Of a stretch of DNA of 64,000 nt, positions 54,970 through 63,399 are shown piece after piece. Location of the stretch: NCBI RefSeq assembly GCF_009739465.1, contig NZ_WHOM01000045.1:186001-250000 (forward strand), read 5' to 3'. Each line of letters opens with the position of its first letter. Position 1 is the stretch's first letter. Below the pieces are notes generated by a model. That model saw only the letters and a list, made by a program, of their open reading frames with translations. It was not told where the DNA came from and did not search any database. A program made the translations under genes and the position numbers. This stretch comes from Streptomyces apocyni (GTDB lineage: Bacteria; Actinomycetota; Actinomycetes; Streptomycetales; Streptomycetaceae).

Positions 54970-55196
54970 GTGCCAGCTAATGGGGGCGCCAGGCCCCCAG
55001 TCACCTCCGACGCGCTGTCAGTCGCGTCGGGTACGCCAGGTTCCAGGCCGCGTACGGGGCCTACCTTGACCATGCCGCCGTGTGCCCTACCTGTAGCCCC
55101 GGGAAGACGCGGTGTGAGGAGGGCAGCGGGCGGTGGCGTGCGTACCGGGACATCGGAACCTCGTCACCGTCTGACCAGGATCGGCCGACGATCTGA
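54966..55196 (+). pseudogene. Small Cys-motif gene broken by a stop at codon 5
   Basis: ATG 54966 overlaps the preceding stop (ATGA), as in a coupled gene pair, but reads M-S-A-S then TAA (54978-54980). The same frame then runs to TGA 55196 as convincing protein: RFQAAYGAYLDHAAVCPTC, PGKTRCEEGSGRWRAYRD. This matches the CPxC...C style of small proteins commonly following such genes. No alternative start codon lies between the TAA and the conserved part. A single base change (for example CAA to TAA) would explain it. Confidence 0.7.
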
Positions 55197-55260
55197 GTTC
55201 GCAACCACTCGTTGATGGCGGCTACGACGCCACGCCGTAGCCGCCTGGCCTGCGGGTTCC

Positions 55261-56499
55261 CTACAGTGCCTGGGCCGCGGGCTTCACCATGCCGCGTACC
55301 GTGCGGGCCTTGACGAAGTCGCCGAGTCCGGTCATCTCCCACTCGCCGGAGAACTGGCGGATCAGTTTCGCCATCATCACGCCGGTCTGTGCCTCGGCGC
55401 TGGTCAGGTCGAAGCGGACGAGTTCCTCGCCGGTCCCGGCGTCCAGGAGGCGGCAGTACGCCTTGGTGACCTCGGTGAACTTCTGGCCGGAGAACGAGTT
55501 GACCGTGAAGACCAGGCCGGAGACCTCGGCGGGGATGCGGCCCAGGTCGACCACGATCACCTCGTCGTCGCCCGCGCCCTCGCCGGTGAGGTTGTCGCCT
55601 GAGTGCTTGATCGCGCCGTTCAGGATGGAGAGCTTGCCGAAGTAGCAGCTTTCGATGTGGTTGCGCTGGGGGCCGTAGGCGATGACCGAGGCGTCCAGGT
55701 CGATGTCCTTGCCGCGGAACGCGGGTTCCCAGCCGAGGCCCATCTTGACCTGGGTCAGCAGTGGGCGGCCGCCCTTGACGAGGGACACGGTCTGGTTCTT
55801 TTGGAGGTTGACGCGGCCCTTGTCCAGGTTGATCTTTCCGGTGCCGGGCGTCGGCGCGGGCGCGGGCGTGGTGGCCGGGGGAGCGGCGGGCGGCGGGGGC
55901 AGGTGCACGGCCGGGCCGGTCGGGGGCGGGGCGGCGTGGGTGGTGGGAGGCGTGGGGGGCGCGGCGGGGGTGGTGGGGGTGGTGGGTGTTGGTGTGGGTT
56001 CCTCGACCGTTACGCCGAAGTCCGTGGCGATTCCGGCCAGGCCGTTCGCGTATCCCTGGCCGACCGCGCGGGCCTTCCAGGCGCCGCCGCGCCGGTAGAT
56101 CTCGATGACCACCAGGGCGGTCTCGGCGCCGAGCCGCGGTGGGGTGAAGGTGGCGAGCGCGGCGCCGGAGTCGGCGTCGCGGAGGGTGGCGGTGGGCTCG
56201 ATGCCCTGGAAGCTCTGGCCCGCCGCGTCCGGGCTGGCGGTCACGACGATCTTCTCGATGCCGGGCGGCACGGCCGCGGTGTCGACCGTGATCGCGTCGG
56301 GCGCCGAGCCGCCGCCCGAGCGATGGGACACGCCGGGCCCGGTGGGCTGGTTGTAGAAGATGAAGTCGTCGTCGGAGCGCACCTTGCCATCGGCGGTGAG
56401 CAGCAGGCCCGACACGTCGAGCCGCACCGGGGCGGCGACGTCCACCGCGACGCGGGGGGCGGTGAGGGGGATGTTCGAGCCGGGTGTCATCACTGTCAT
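55261..56499 (-). CDS. TerD-TerD fusion protein
   Basis: Tellurium/stress-type Ca2+-binding protein. 412 residues: TerD domain 1 (about 1-165, with DDDFIFYNQPTGPGVSHRSG), a ~75-residue Pro/Thr/Ala linker, then a second TerD domain (about 225-412, with GDDEVIVVDLGRIPAEVSGL, YCRLLDAGTGEELVRFDL). The acidic calcium-binding clusters are present in both. Such TerD proteins in actinobacteria are linked to stress and cell-surface signalling; precise role unknown. A small gene lies 36 bases upstream on the same strand. Confidence 0.9.
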   Translation of the reverse strand: MTVMTPGSNIPLTAPRVAVDVAAPVRLDVSGLLLTADGKVRSDDDFIFYNQPTGPGVSHRSGGGSAPDAITVDTAAVPPGIEKIVVTASPDAAGQSFQGIEPTATLRDADSGAALATFTPPRLGAETALVVIEIYRRGGAWKARAVGQGYANGLAGIATDFGVTVEEPTPTPTTPTTPAAPPTPPTTHAAPPPTGPAVHLPPPPAAPPATTPAPAPTPGTGKINLDKGRVNLQKNQTVSLVKGGRPLLTQVKMGLGWEPAFRGKDIDLDASVIAYGPQRNHIESCYFGKLSILNGAIKHSGDNLTGEGAGDDEVIVVDLGRIPAEVSGLVFTVNSFSGQKFTEVTKAYCRLLDAGTGEELVRFDLTSAEAQTGVMMAKLIRQFSGEWEMTGLGDFVKARTVRGMVKPAAQAL

Positions 56500-56535
56500 G
56501 CCAGAGGTAACGAGCCACCCCGCTTTACCGTTCCC

Positions 56536-56763
56536 TTACCTGCCGCGTGAGTTTCGCGGGTGGTTGCGTGCCATGCGTTCGTTTCCGTGCTTGTACGCGC
56601 CGGTCCAGCGGGCCATCACCAGCTGGGCGTCCCCTGACTCGACCTCGGTCAGGAACTTTGCCGCCCGCGCGCCGCGCAGCGTGCCCGCCGCGCGGCCCTG
56701 ATGGGTGATGACCACACTGCCGTCGGTGCGCTGCTCGTACTGGAATCCATAGGGGCGGGCCAT
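56536..56763 (-). CDS. Small conserved hypothetical protein
   Basis: 75 residues: ARPYGFQYEQRTDGSVVITH, GRAAGTLRGARAAKFL, then ARWTGAYKHGNERMARNHP. A strongly conserved-looking streptomycete pattern; function unknown. The ATG at 56763 has no ribosome site, so it may be leaderless. An upstream extension to 56850 would cross the Zur-type site and is unlikely. Divergent from the metal transport operon. Confidence 0.75.
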   Translation of the reverse strand: MARPYGFQYEQRTDGSVVITHQGRAAGTLRGARAAKFLTEVESGDAQLVMARWTGAYKHGNERMARNHPRNSRGR

Positions 56764-56811
56764 GGTCGGAGGGTAAGTGGGCGCCCCGGGGGCGGGGAAG
56801 TGATTTAGGAT

Positions 56812-56841
56812 TTGATGAAAATGATTGTCATTGGCTAGGGT
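56812..56841 (+). promoter_or_regulatory. Promoter with Zur-type operator
   Basis: TGAAAATGATTGTCA at 56816-56830 differs at one position from the streptomycete Zur consensus as I recall it (TGAAAATGATTTTCA). The dyad extends to ATGA...TCAT (56815-56831). -35 TTGATG (56812-56817) and -10 TAGGGT (56836-56841), 18 bases apart, flank it, so a bound zinc-Zur would block RNA polymerase. It would control the transport operon starting at 56883. Confidence 0.75.
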
Positions 56842-56882
56842 CGGCGGCACCCCCGTCCCGTACCGCTCGTGGAAGAAGTCCT

Positions 56883-58397
56883 GTGCGCCCCCGCAAGCTC
56901 CTGCCTCCCACCGCCCTGGCCATCGCCGCCGCCCTCACCCTCTCCGGCTGCTTCGCCTCCTCCGGCTCCGACTCCGATTCCGACTCCGCGTCCTCCCAGG
57001 GCGATCGCGATGGCAAGCGCATACGCGTCGCCATGATGCAGCCGCCCCGCTCCGGCCTCTCCCCGCTCAGCGACGACGCCTTCAAGCTGTCGCGCTGGTC
57101 CACCGCCGAAACCCTGGTCACCCTCGACAGGGAGGGCGACGCCCAACCCGCGCTGGCCACGAAGTGGACGCGGACCAACGACAAGACGTGGACCTTCACC
57201 CTCCGCACGGGCGTCACCTTCCACGACGGAACGCCGCTCACCGCGACCGACGTCGAGCGCTCCCTCACCAGGGCCGCCACCGCCGCGCCCAAGCCGCGGA
57301 TCCTGGACGGCGTCGAACTGACCGTGGAGGCCAAGGACGGCGCCGTCACCGTCACCACCGGCGAGCCCGACCCGCTCGTGCCCCAGCGGCTCTCCTCGCC
57401 CCAGCTGTCGATCCTCGCGGCCAAGGCCTACCGGGGGAAGACGGTCAACCCGGTCGGCACGGGCACCGGCGCCTTCGTCCTGAAGAAGGCGGGCGGCACC
57501 AGCTCCGCGACCCTCGACCGCAACGAGGACTACTGGGGCGGCCGCGCCAAGGCCGCCGGAATCGACGCCACCTACGTCCCGGACGGCGCCGCCCGCGCCG
57601 CCGCACTGCGCAGCGGCACCGCCGACATCGTCGAGGCCGTCCCCGTCTCGCAGGCCTCCCTGCTCGACAAGGACCAGATCACCGAGGTGCCCATGCCGCG
57701 CACCAACACCCTCTACCTCAACACCGAGAGCGGTGTGTTCAAGGACGCGGGCCAGCGTGCCGCCGCCCGCTCCGCCATCGACACCAAGGCCCTGGTCGAG
57801 GGCATCTACGAGGGCCGCGCGGACGCCGCCGACGGGCTGCTCGGGCCCGCCCTGCCCTGGGCGGCTGAGCGCGCGGGACGTACGAAGGCAGCCAAAGCCG
57901 CCAAGCCCTCCGGCAAGACGATCACCATCGGCACCTTCACCGACCGGGCCGAGCTCCCCGAAGTCGCCGCCGCGCTCCAGCAGCAGCTGAAGGACGCCGG
58001 GTTCAAGGTCAAGCTGGACATCAGGGAGTACGCGAACATCGAATCCGACGCGCTGGACGGGAAGTTCGACGCGTTCATCCTCTCCCGCGCCACCATCCTC
58101 GACTCCGGCGACCCGGCCGCCTACCTGCACAGCGACTTCATGAGCGACGGCTCCTTCAACATCGCCCAGCTCGCCGACCCGGCCGTCGACAAGGCCGTAC
58201 GCGAAGCCGAGTCGACCCAGGTCGGCGACGCCCGCCGTACGGCGATTCTCGACGCCGAGACCGCGATCCTCAACACCGACGGCGCGATCCCGATGCTGCA
58301 CGAGCGGGTGATCCAGGGCGATGCCACCCATGTGGTGGGCTCCGTCAAGGACCCGCGGGAGCGCGAGCTGATCACGGTCGGTACGTACGTCAAGTGA
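56883..58397 (+). CDS. Metal/metallophore (nickel-peptide family 5) substrate-binding lipoprotein, CntA-like
   Basis: Extracellular receptor of the importer encoded downstream. 504 residues; lipobox LSGC at the end of the signal peptide, then a Ser/Asp-rich linker. Family 5 binding-protein pattern: STAETLVTLDREGDAQPALA, TFTLRTGVTFHDGTPLTATDV, DYWGGRAKAAG, NTLYLNTESG. GTG start 56883 preceded by GGAAGAAG. Stop overlaps the permease start (GTGA). Zur-type control and gene order point to uptake of a zinc or nickel chelate (inference); a peptide substrate is the alternative. Confidence 0.88.
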   Translation: MRPRKLLPPTALAIAAALTLSGCFASSGSDSDSDSASSQGDRDGKRIRVAMMQPPRSGLSPLSDDAFKLSRWSTAETLVTLDREGDAQPALATKWTRTNDKTWTFTLRTGVTFHDGTPLTATDVERSLTRAATAAPKPRILDGVELTVEAKDGAVTVTTGEPDPLVPQRLSSPQLSILAAKAYRGKTVNPVGTGTGAFVLKKAGGTSSATLDRNEDYWGGRAKAAGIDATYVPDGAARAAALRSGTADIVEAVPVSQASLLDKDQITEVPMPRTNTLYLNTESGVFKDAGQRAAARSAIDTKALVEGIYEGRADAADGLLGPALPWAAERAGRTKAAKAAKPSGKTITIGTFTDRAELPEVAAALQQQLKDAGFKVKLDIREYANIESDALDGKFDAFILSRATILDSGDPAAYLHSDFMSDGSFNIAQLADPAVDKAVREAESTQVGDARRTAILDAETAILNTDGAIPMLHERVIQGDATHVVGSVKDPRERELITVGTYVK

Positions 58398-60229
58398 AGG
58401 ACCAGCTGAAGAGGCCCGCCCTTCGGGCGGGCCTCGCGCGGGCGGTCGCGCTGGCCGCCGTACTCGCCACCGTCGGACTACTGCCCTGGCTGTCAGGGCG
58501 GGACCCCGCGCTCACCGTGCTGCGCGCCCGCTCCGCCGAACAGGAGCCCACCGCCGAGGCGTTGGACGCCATACGCGCCGACCTCGGCCTGGACGCGGGA
58601 CCGCTCGGCCTGATCGGCGACTGGGCGGGCGGGCTGGTCCGTGGCGACCTCGGCACCTCCTGGGTCTCCGGGGCCGACGTGCTGCCGTCCGTACGGGCCG
58701 GGCTCGGCGTCTCGCTCACCCTGATGGGCGCCTCGCTCGTCGTCGCACTCCTGGTGGCCGCCGCGCTGTGCGCCCGCACCCTGGTACGCGGCGCGCGCGG
58801 CACCCTGCGCGGCGGCGGGGGAGCGGCCGGGGCGATGCTCGTCGCCATCCCCGAATTCCTGCTCGCCACCGTGCTGCTGATCGTGCTCGGCGTGTGGTGG
58901 CGGCTGCTGCCCGTCTCCGGGTGGCAGGGGCCCGAGCACCTGGTGCTGCCCGCCCTCGCGATGGGCATCCCCGCGGGTGGGCTGCTCGGCCGCCTGGTGG
59001 ATGACGCGCTGCCCGCCGTGTTCCGGGAGCGCTGGACCGATGTGTGGCGGGCCAGCGGGGTCAGCCCCGCCCGTATCGTCGCCGCCGCGCTGCGCCGCGC
59101 GCTGCCCGCGCTCATACCCCAACTGGGCCTGGTCGTGGTCGGCCTGACCGGCGGCGCGGTCGCCGTCGAGACCATCTTCGCCATACCGGGCCTCGGCCGG
59201 ACCGCGCTCGGCGCCGCCAAGTCCCAGGACCTGCCGCTGCTCCAGGGCTCGGTACTCGCCCTGCTGCTGCTCGCCCTGACGGCGGGCGCCTGCGCGGCCT
59301 TCGTGCGCGGCAGGCTGCTCGGCTCCGGGCTGAAGGACGCGGCGCTCGCGCTGCCCCCGCCCGTCCCCGGCCGGGGACGGGCCGTGGTGCCGATCGGGCT
59401 CGGCGTCGTACTCGCCAGCGCCATCGGGTGGGGGCTGCTCAAGGACCCGTACACCGTGCACACCGGGGCCCGGCTCGCGGGCCCCTCGCTCGCCCATCCG
59501 CTCGGCAGCGACGGGCTGGGGCGCGATGTACTGGCCAGGCTCGGGCACGGCGCCGCCAGCACGGTCGGCGTGGCGCTCGCGGTGTGCGTCGCGTCGTATC
59601 TCATCGCACTCGCCATCGGCTTCCTGCCGAACGCGTCCGCGGGCGTCTCGGACATCGCCAATGCGCTGCCCCCGGTCGTGGTGGGCGTCCTGATCGCCGC
59701 GCTCACCGGGCCCAGCACCCTCGGCGCGTCCCTCGCGGTCGCCCTCGTCTCCTGGCCGCCGCTCGCCGCGCACGCCGCGGCGCTCGTCCGGGAGACCCGC
59801 GCGAGTGCCCATCTGACCGCCCAGCGCGCGATCGGCGCCTCCCGTGGCTGGATCCTCACCCGGCATGTGCTGCCCGCCGTCGCCGGGCCCGTCGCCCGGC
59901 ACGCGGTCCTGCGGCTGCCCGGCGTCGCCCTCGCGCTGGCCGCCCTCGGCTTCCTCGGCCTCGGCGCGCAGCCGCCGTCGCCCGAGTGGGGCCTGCTGCT
60001 CGACGAGTCCCGGCTGTACGTGGAACGGGCGCCGCTCGCCGCCCTCGCACCGGCCGTCGCCCTCGCGCTGCTCGCCGGGCTCGCGGTGACGCTGGCGGGG
60101 TTGCGGCAGCGGACGCGTACACGGATGCGGACGCGGACGCGGTGGTCTCGTGCTGGTGCTGGTGCTGGTGCTGGTGCTGGTGCTGGTGCGGGTGCTGATC
60201 GTGCTGTCGTGGTGGGAGTGGAACGGTGA
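58394..60229 (+). CDS. Fused ABC permease (two DppB/DppC-type permeases in one chain)
   Basis: 611 residues, about twice a normal permease. First half resembles DppB/NikB/CntB (ALDAIRADLGLDAGPLGLIG, GDLGTSWVSG, GVSPARIVAAALRRALPALI). Second half resembles DppC/NikC/CntC (HPLGSDGLGRDVLARLGHGA, QRAIGASRGWILTRHVLPAV, LGLGAQPPSPEWGLLL). One frame runs through both with a short basic linker (about residues 305-330). The C-terminus is an arginine-rich then Ala-Gly repeat encoded by GTGCTG hexamers. GTGA overlaps with both neighbours. Confidence 0.92.
   Translation: MKDQLKRPALRAGLARAVALAAVLATVGLLPWLSGRDPALTVLRARSAEQEPTAEALDAIRADLGLDAGPLGLIGDWAGGLVRGDLGTSWVSGADVLPSVRAGLGVSLTLMGASLVVALLVAAALCARTLVRGARGTLRGGGGAAGAMLVAIPEFLLATVLLIVLGVWWRLLPVSGWQGPEHLVLPALAMGIPAGGLLGRLVDDALPAVFRERWTDVWRASGVSPARIVAAALRRALPALIPQLGLVVVGLTGGAVAVETIFAIPGLGRTALGAAKSQDLPLLQGSVLALLLLALTAGACAAFVRGRLLGSGLKDAALALPPPVPGRGRAVVPIGLGVVLASAIGWGLLKDPYTVHTGARLAGPSLAHPLGSDGLGRDVLARLGHGAASTVGVALAVCVASYLIALAIGFLPNASAGVSDIANALPPVVVGVLIAALTGPSTLGASLAVALVSWPPLAAHAAALVRETRASAHLTAQRAIGASRGWILTRHVLPAVAGPVARHAVLRLPGVALALAALGFLGLGAQPPSPEWGLLLDESRLYVERAPLAALAPAVALALLAGLAVTLAGLRQRTRTRMRTRTRWSRAGAGAGAGAGAGAGADRAVVVGVER
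60150..60197 (+). repeat. Hexanucleotide repeat (GTGCTG)n in the permease 3' end
   Basis: Eight 6-base units: six GTGCTG, one GTGCGG, one GTGCTG. Encodes alternating Ala-Gly at the C-terminus of the fused permease. Length changes would keep the frame. Preceded by GCGGAC-type repeats at about 60125-60140. Confidence 0.9.
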
Positions 60230-61269
60230 GTTCCGTGCTTGAGGTACGTGATCTGCGGGTCTCCGTCGATGGGGTGCCCGCCGTGCGCGGTGTCTCCTTC
60301 GACGTGCGCGCCGGTGAAGTCACCGCGCTGGTCGGGGAGTCGGGGGCGGGCAAGTCCCTCACCGCCCGCGCCGTCCTCGGGCTCGCGCCGCACGACGCAC
60401 GCGTGTCGGGGAGCGTACGGCTGGCGGGCGAGGAGGTCGCGGGGGCGCCGCCCGCCGTGTACCGGCGGCTGTGGGGACGCCGTATCGGGTACGTCCCGCA
60501 GGACGCGCTCACCGTCCTCAGTCCGGTGCACCCGGTCGGCGGGCAACTCGCCGCGGCGGTGCGCTCGGTAGGGCGGGTGCCGCGCGCCGAGGCGCGGCGG
60601 CGGGCCGTCGCCGCGCTCGAACGCGTCGGGATCGCCGATGCCGGGCGGCGGGCGCGGGCCTATCCGCACGAGTTCTCCGGCGGGATGCGCCAGCGCGCGG
60701 TCATCGCCATGGCGCTGGTCAACTCGCCCGACCTGGTCGTCGCCGACGAGCCCACCACCGCCCTCGACCCGCGGGTCCAGGCGCAGGTGCTCCGGGTGCT
60801 GGCCGAGGCGCGGGAGGCGGTGGGGGCGGGGCTGTTGCTCATCACGCATGACCTGGCGGTGGCTCGGTCCCACGCGGACCGGGCCGTGGTGATGTACGCG
60901 GGGCGGGTGTGTGAAGCCGGGCCCGCTGACGAGGTGTTCGGGTCGCCCCGGGCGCCGTATACGGCGGGGTTGGTGGCGTCGCTGCCGGGTGCGGGATTTG
61001 GCGGGGGGCCGCTGCCGGTGATCGGCGGCAGCCCGCCGCTGGCTTCGGCGCTGCCCGCGGGGTGCGCGTTCGCACCGCGGTGTCCGGCGGTGGGGGAGGC
61101 GTGTGGGTCGGTGGAGCCTGAGCTGGGATTTCTCCCCCACCCCGCCCCTTCCCGAAAGTCCTCAGACGCCGGGCGGGCTGATGAGCCAGCCCGTACCGTC
61201 GCGTGCCACCGAGTCGATGCGCTGCCTGCCGCCGTCACCGATCTCTTCACGCGGGAGGCCCGCGTATGA
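60226..61269 (+). CDS. Oligopeptide/nickel-type ABC ATPase (CntD/DppD-like)
   Basis: First ATPase of the importer. 347 residues: Walker A GESGAGKS, Q-loop YVPQDALTVLSPVH, signature FSGGMRQR, Walker B LVVADEPTTALD, switch LITHDL, and the C-terminal oligopeptide-transporter domain with ALPAGCAFAPRCPAVGEACG, whose cysteines may hold an Fe-S cluster as in related Dpp/Opp ATPases. GTG overlaps the permease stop; its stop overlaps the next ATG. Confidence 0.93.
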   Translation: MSSVLEVRDLRVSVDGVPAVRGVSFDVRAGEVTALVGESGAGKSLTARAVLGLAPHDARVSGSVRLAGEEVAGAPPAVYRRLWGRRIGYVPQDALTVLSPVHPVGGQLAAAVRSVGRVPRAEARRRAVAALERVGIADAGRRARAYPHEFSGGMRQRAVIAMALVNSPDLVVADEPTTALDPRVQAQVLRVLAEAREAVGAGLLLITHDLAVARSHADRAVVMYAGRVCEAGPADEVFGSPRAPYTAGLVASLPGAGFGGGPLPVIGGSPPLASALPAGCAFAPRCPAVGEACGSVEPELGFLPHPAPSRKSSDAGRADEPARTVACHRVDALPAAVTDLFTREARV

Positions 61270-62012
61270 GTCCGCTGCTTGAAGTCACCGACCTCGTGGT
61301 GCGGTACGGAGATCATGTCGCCGTCGATCGCGTGTCCTTCACCGTCGGCGAGGGTGAGACCCTCGCCCTCATCGGGGAGTCAGGCTGCGGCAAGTCGTCC
61401 ACGGCCCTGGCGGCCCTCGCTCTGCGCCGCCCCGAATCCGGCAGCGTGCGCTTCGCCGGACAGGAGCTGACCGGGCTGCACGAGAAGCTGCTGCGGCCGC
61501 TGCGCGCGCGGTTCCAGCCCGTCTTCCAGGACCCGTACGGCTCACTCGGTCCCCGTACGACCATCGGTGACGCCATCGCCGAACCCCTACGGGTGCACCG
61601 TCGTCCCCTCGCCGGGCGGGTCGCCGAGCTGATGGACCTCGTCGGCCTCGACGCGTCGCACGCCGACCGGCTGCCGCACGAACTGTCCGGCGGGCAGTGC
61701 CAGCGCGCCGGGATCGCCAGGGCGCTGGCACTCGGGCCCCAGCTGCTGGTACTCGACGAGCCCGTCTCCGCGCTCGACCCCTCCGTACGGGCCGGAATCC
61801 TCAACCTGCTCACCGAGCTTCAGGAACGGCTGGGGCTCAGCTATCTGTTCATCTGCCACGACATGGCCCTGGTCCGGCACACCGCACACCGCGTCGCCGT
61901 CATGGCGGACGGCAGGATCGTGGAGACCAGTACGGTGCGCGAACTGTTCACCAACCCCCAGCACCCGTACACCCGGGAACTGCTCGACACCGAGGCAGAG
62001 GCCACCCCGTGA
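61266..62012 (+). CDS. Oligopeptide/nickel-type ABC ATPase (CntF/DppF-like)
   Basis: Second ATPase, normally paired with the first as a heterodimer. 248 residues: Walker A GESGCGKSS, PVFQDPYGSLGPR, signature LSGGQCQR, Walker B LLVLDEPVSALD, switch ICHDMALV. It is short, lacking the C-terminal extension of DppF. ATGA and GTGA overlaps with both neighbours. Confidence 0.93.
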   Translation: MSPLLEVTDLVVRYGDHVAVDRVSFTVGEGETLALIGESGCGKSSTALAALALRRPESGSVRFAGQELTGLHEKLLRPLRARFQPVFQDPYGSLGPRTTIGDAIAEPLRVHRRPLAGRVAELMDLVGLDASHADRLPHELSGGQCQRAGIARALALGPQLLVLDEPVSALDPSVRAGILNLLTELQERLGLSYLFICHDMALVRHTAHRVAVMADGRIVETSTVRELFTNPQHPYTRELLDTEAEATP

Positions 62013-63268
62013 CGCGTACCGCCACATCACCCGACGCCACACCATCCGGTGGCGCGCCACGCGCGCGTGCCCGCCTGTTGTGGGAGCTGCCCGCCCTGCC
62101 CAGGCTGCTGATCGTCACCCAATGCGCTTTCAACATCGGCTTCTTCGCCGTCCTGCCCTACCTCGCCGACCACCTGGGTGGCTCCCTGGGGCTCGCGGGC
62201 TGGCTGGTCGGACTGGTGCTCGGGCTGCGCACCTTCAGTCAGCAGGGGCTCTTCGTGGTCGGCGGGGTGCTCACCGACCGGTACGGACCCCGGCCGGTGG
62301 TGCTCGCCGGATGTGTGCTGCGCGCCCTGGGGTTCGTCTGGCTGGGGTTCGCCCAGGCGACCTGGGCGGTGATCGGCGCGGTGCTGCTGGTCGGGTTCGC
62401 CGCCGCGCTGTTCTCCCCGGCCGTCGAGACGGAGATCGCCCGGCAGGCCGTACGCCACGAGGAGGCGACCGGCGTCGCGCGTACCCGCGTGCTGGGTCTG
62501 TTCTCGGCCGGAGGGCAGGCGGGCGCGCTGCTTGGGCCCGTGCTTGGCGCGGCCCTGCTCGTGGGCGGGTTCCGGACGGCCTGCCTGGCGGGGGCCGGGA
62601 CGTTCGTCCTGATACTCGCCGGGCACTGGTGGCTGATGCCGCGCGCCCCGGCCCCCAGCGCGGCCACTGACGCTCGCGCAGTCCCCACGCCGGGCGGCGG
62701 GGGACTGCGCGAGCTGGCGCGCAACCGGGCCTTCCTCGTGCTCTGCCTCGCGTACAGCACCTACCTCCTCGCCTACAACCAGCTCTATCTCGCGCTCCCC
62801 GCCGAGCTGGACCGGTCCATGGGCTCGCAGGCGGCGCTCGGCTGGCTGTTCGCGCTCTCGTCGCTGCTGGTGATCGCGGGCCAGCTGCCGCTGTCGCGGT
62901 GGGCGGCCGCGCGGCTGACCCATCCGGCGGCGGTGCGCTGGGGGCTGGTGCTGATCGCCGGGTCCTTCCTGGCGGCGGGCGTGCTGCTGCCGGTGGGCGG
63001 TCTGGTGCCCGCGCTGGCGTTCGTGGTGCTGCTGACCGTGGGGCAGATGCTGGTCGTGCCCGCCGCCCGGGCTTGGCTGCCCGACCTGGTGCCCGACCAC
63101 CGCCTCGGGCTGTGCACGGGCGCGCTGTCCTCGTTCTCCGGCGCCGTGGTGCTCATCGGCGGTGCCCCGTCGGGCGCGTTGCTCGAACGGGGCGGGGCGC
63201 TGGCGTGGCTGGCGCTCGCGGCGGTCCCCCTGGCGGGGGTGCTGCTGGTGCGGCCGAGCCGGGGCTGA
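62009..63268 (+). CDS. MFS exporter (CntE-like position)
   Basis: 419 residues with about twelve membrane helices; MFS motif A-like GGVLTDRYGPRPV after helix 2, and a Pro/Ala-rich central loop. Opens WELPALPRLLIVTQCAFNIG. GTG overlaps the ATPase stop, so it is part of the import operon. In Cnt systems of firmicutes the equivalent last gene exports the metallophore that the ABC system re-imports. Here this role is inferred from position; no metallophore synthase is nearby. Confidence 0.88.
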   Translation: MTRTATSPDATPSGGAPRARARLLWELPALPRLLIVTQCAFNIGFFAVLPYLADHLGGSLGLAGWLVGLVLGLRTFSQQGLFVVGGVLTDRYGPRPVVLAGCVLRALGFVWLGFAQATWAVIGAVLLVGFAAALFSPAVETEIARQAVRHEEATGVARTRVLGLFSAGGQAGALLGPVLGAALLVGGFRTACLAGAGTFVLILAGHWWLMPRAPAPSAATDARAVPTPGGGGLRELARNRAFLVLCLAYSTYLLAYNQLYLALPAELDRSMGSQAALGWLFALSSLLVIAGQLPLSRWAAARLTHPAAVRWGLVLIAGSFLAAGVLLPVGGLVPALAFVVLLTVGQMLVVPAARAWLPDLVPDHRLGLCTGALSSFSGAVVLIGGAPSGALLERGGALAWLALAAVPLAGVLLVRPSRG

Positions 63269-63399
63269 GGTCCGATGAGGCCGGGGGCGGCTCGATGAGG
63301 CCGGAGGAGGTCCGATGAGTTCTGTGCCGTTCGGGAGTCTGCACTACGAACACCCTGACGACCTGCTCCACGCCCTACGACGGAACGGACAGCGGCGAC

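Noticed and set aside
54970..55215. 81-codon minor frame after the TTA gene
   Set aside because: Another phase over the same DNA carries the clear Cys-motif protein pattern, although interrupted.
51647..55260. Integrated plasmid or prophage
   Set aside because: Accessory-looking genes, but no integrase, attachment repeat, tRNA target or replication gene could be found.
60150..60197. CRISPR-like repeat array
   Set aside because: Contiguous hexamers without spacers inside a coding frame; no CRISPR array or cas gene was seen in the window.
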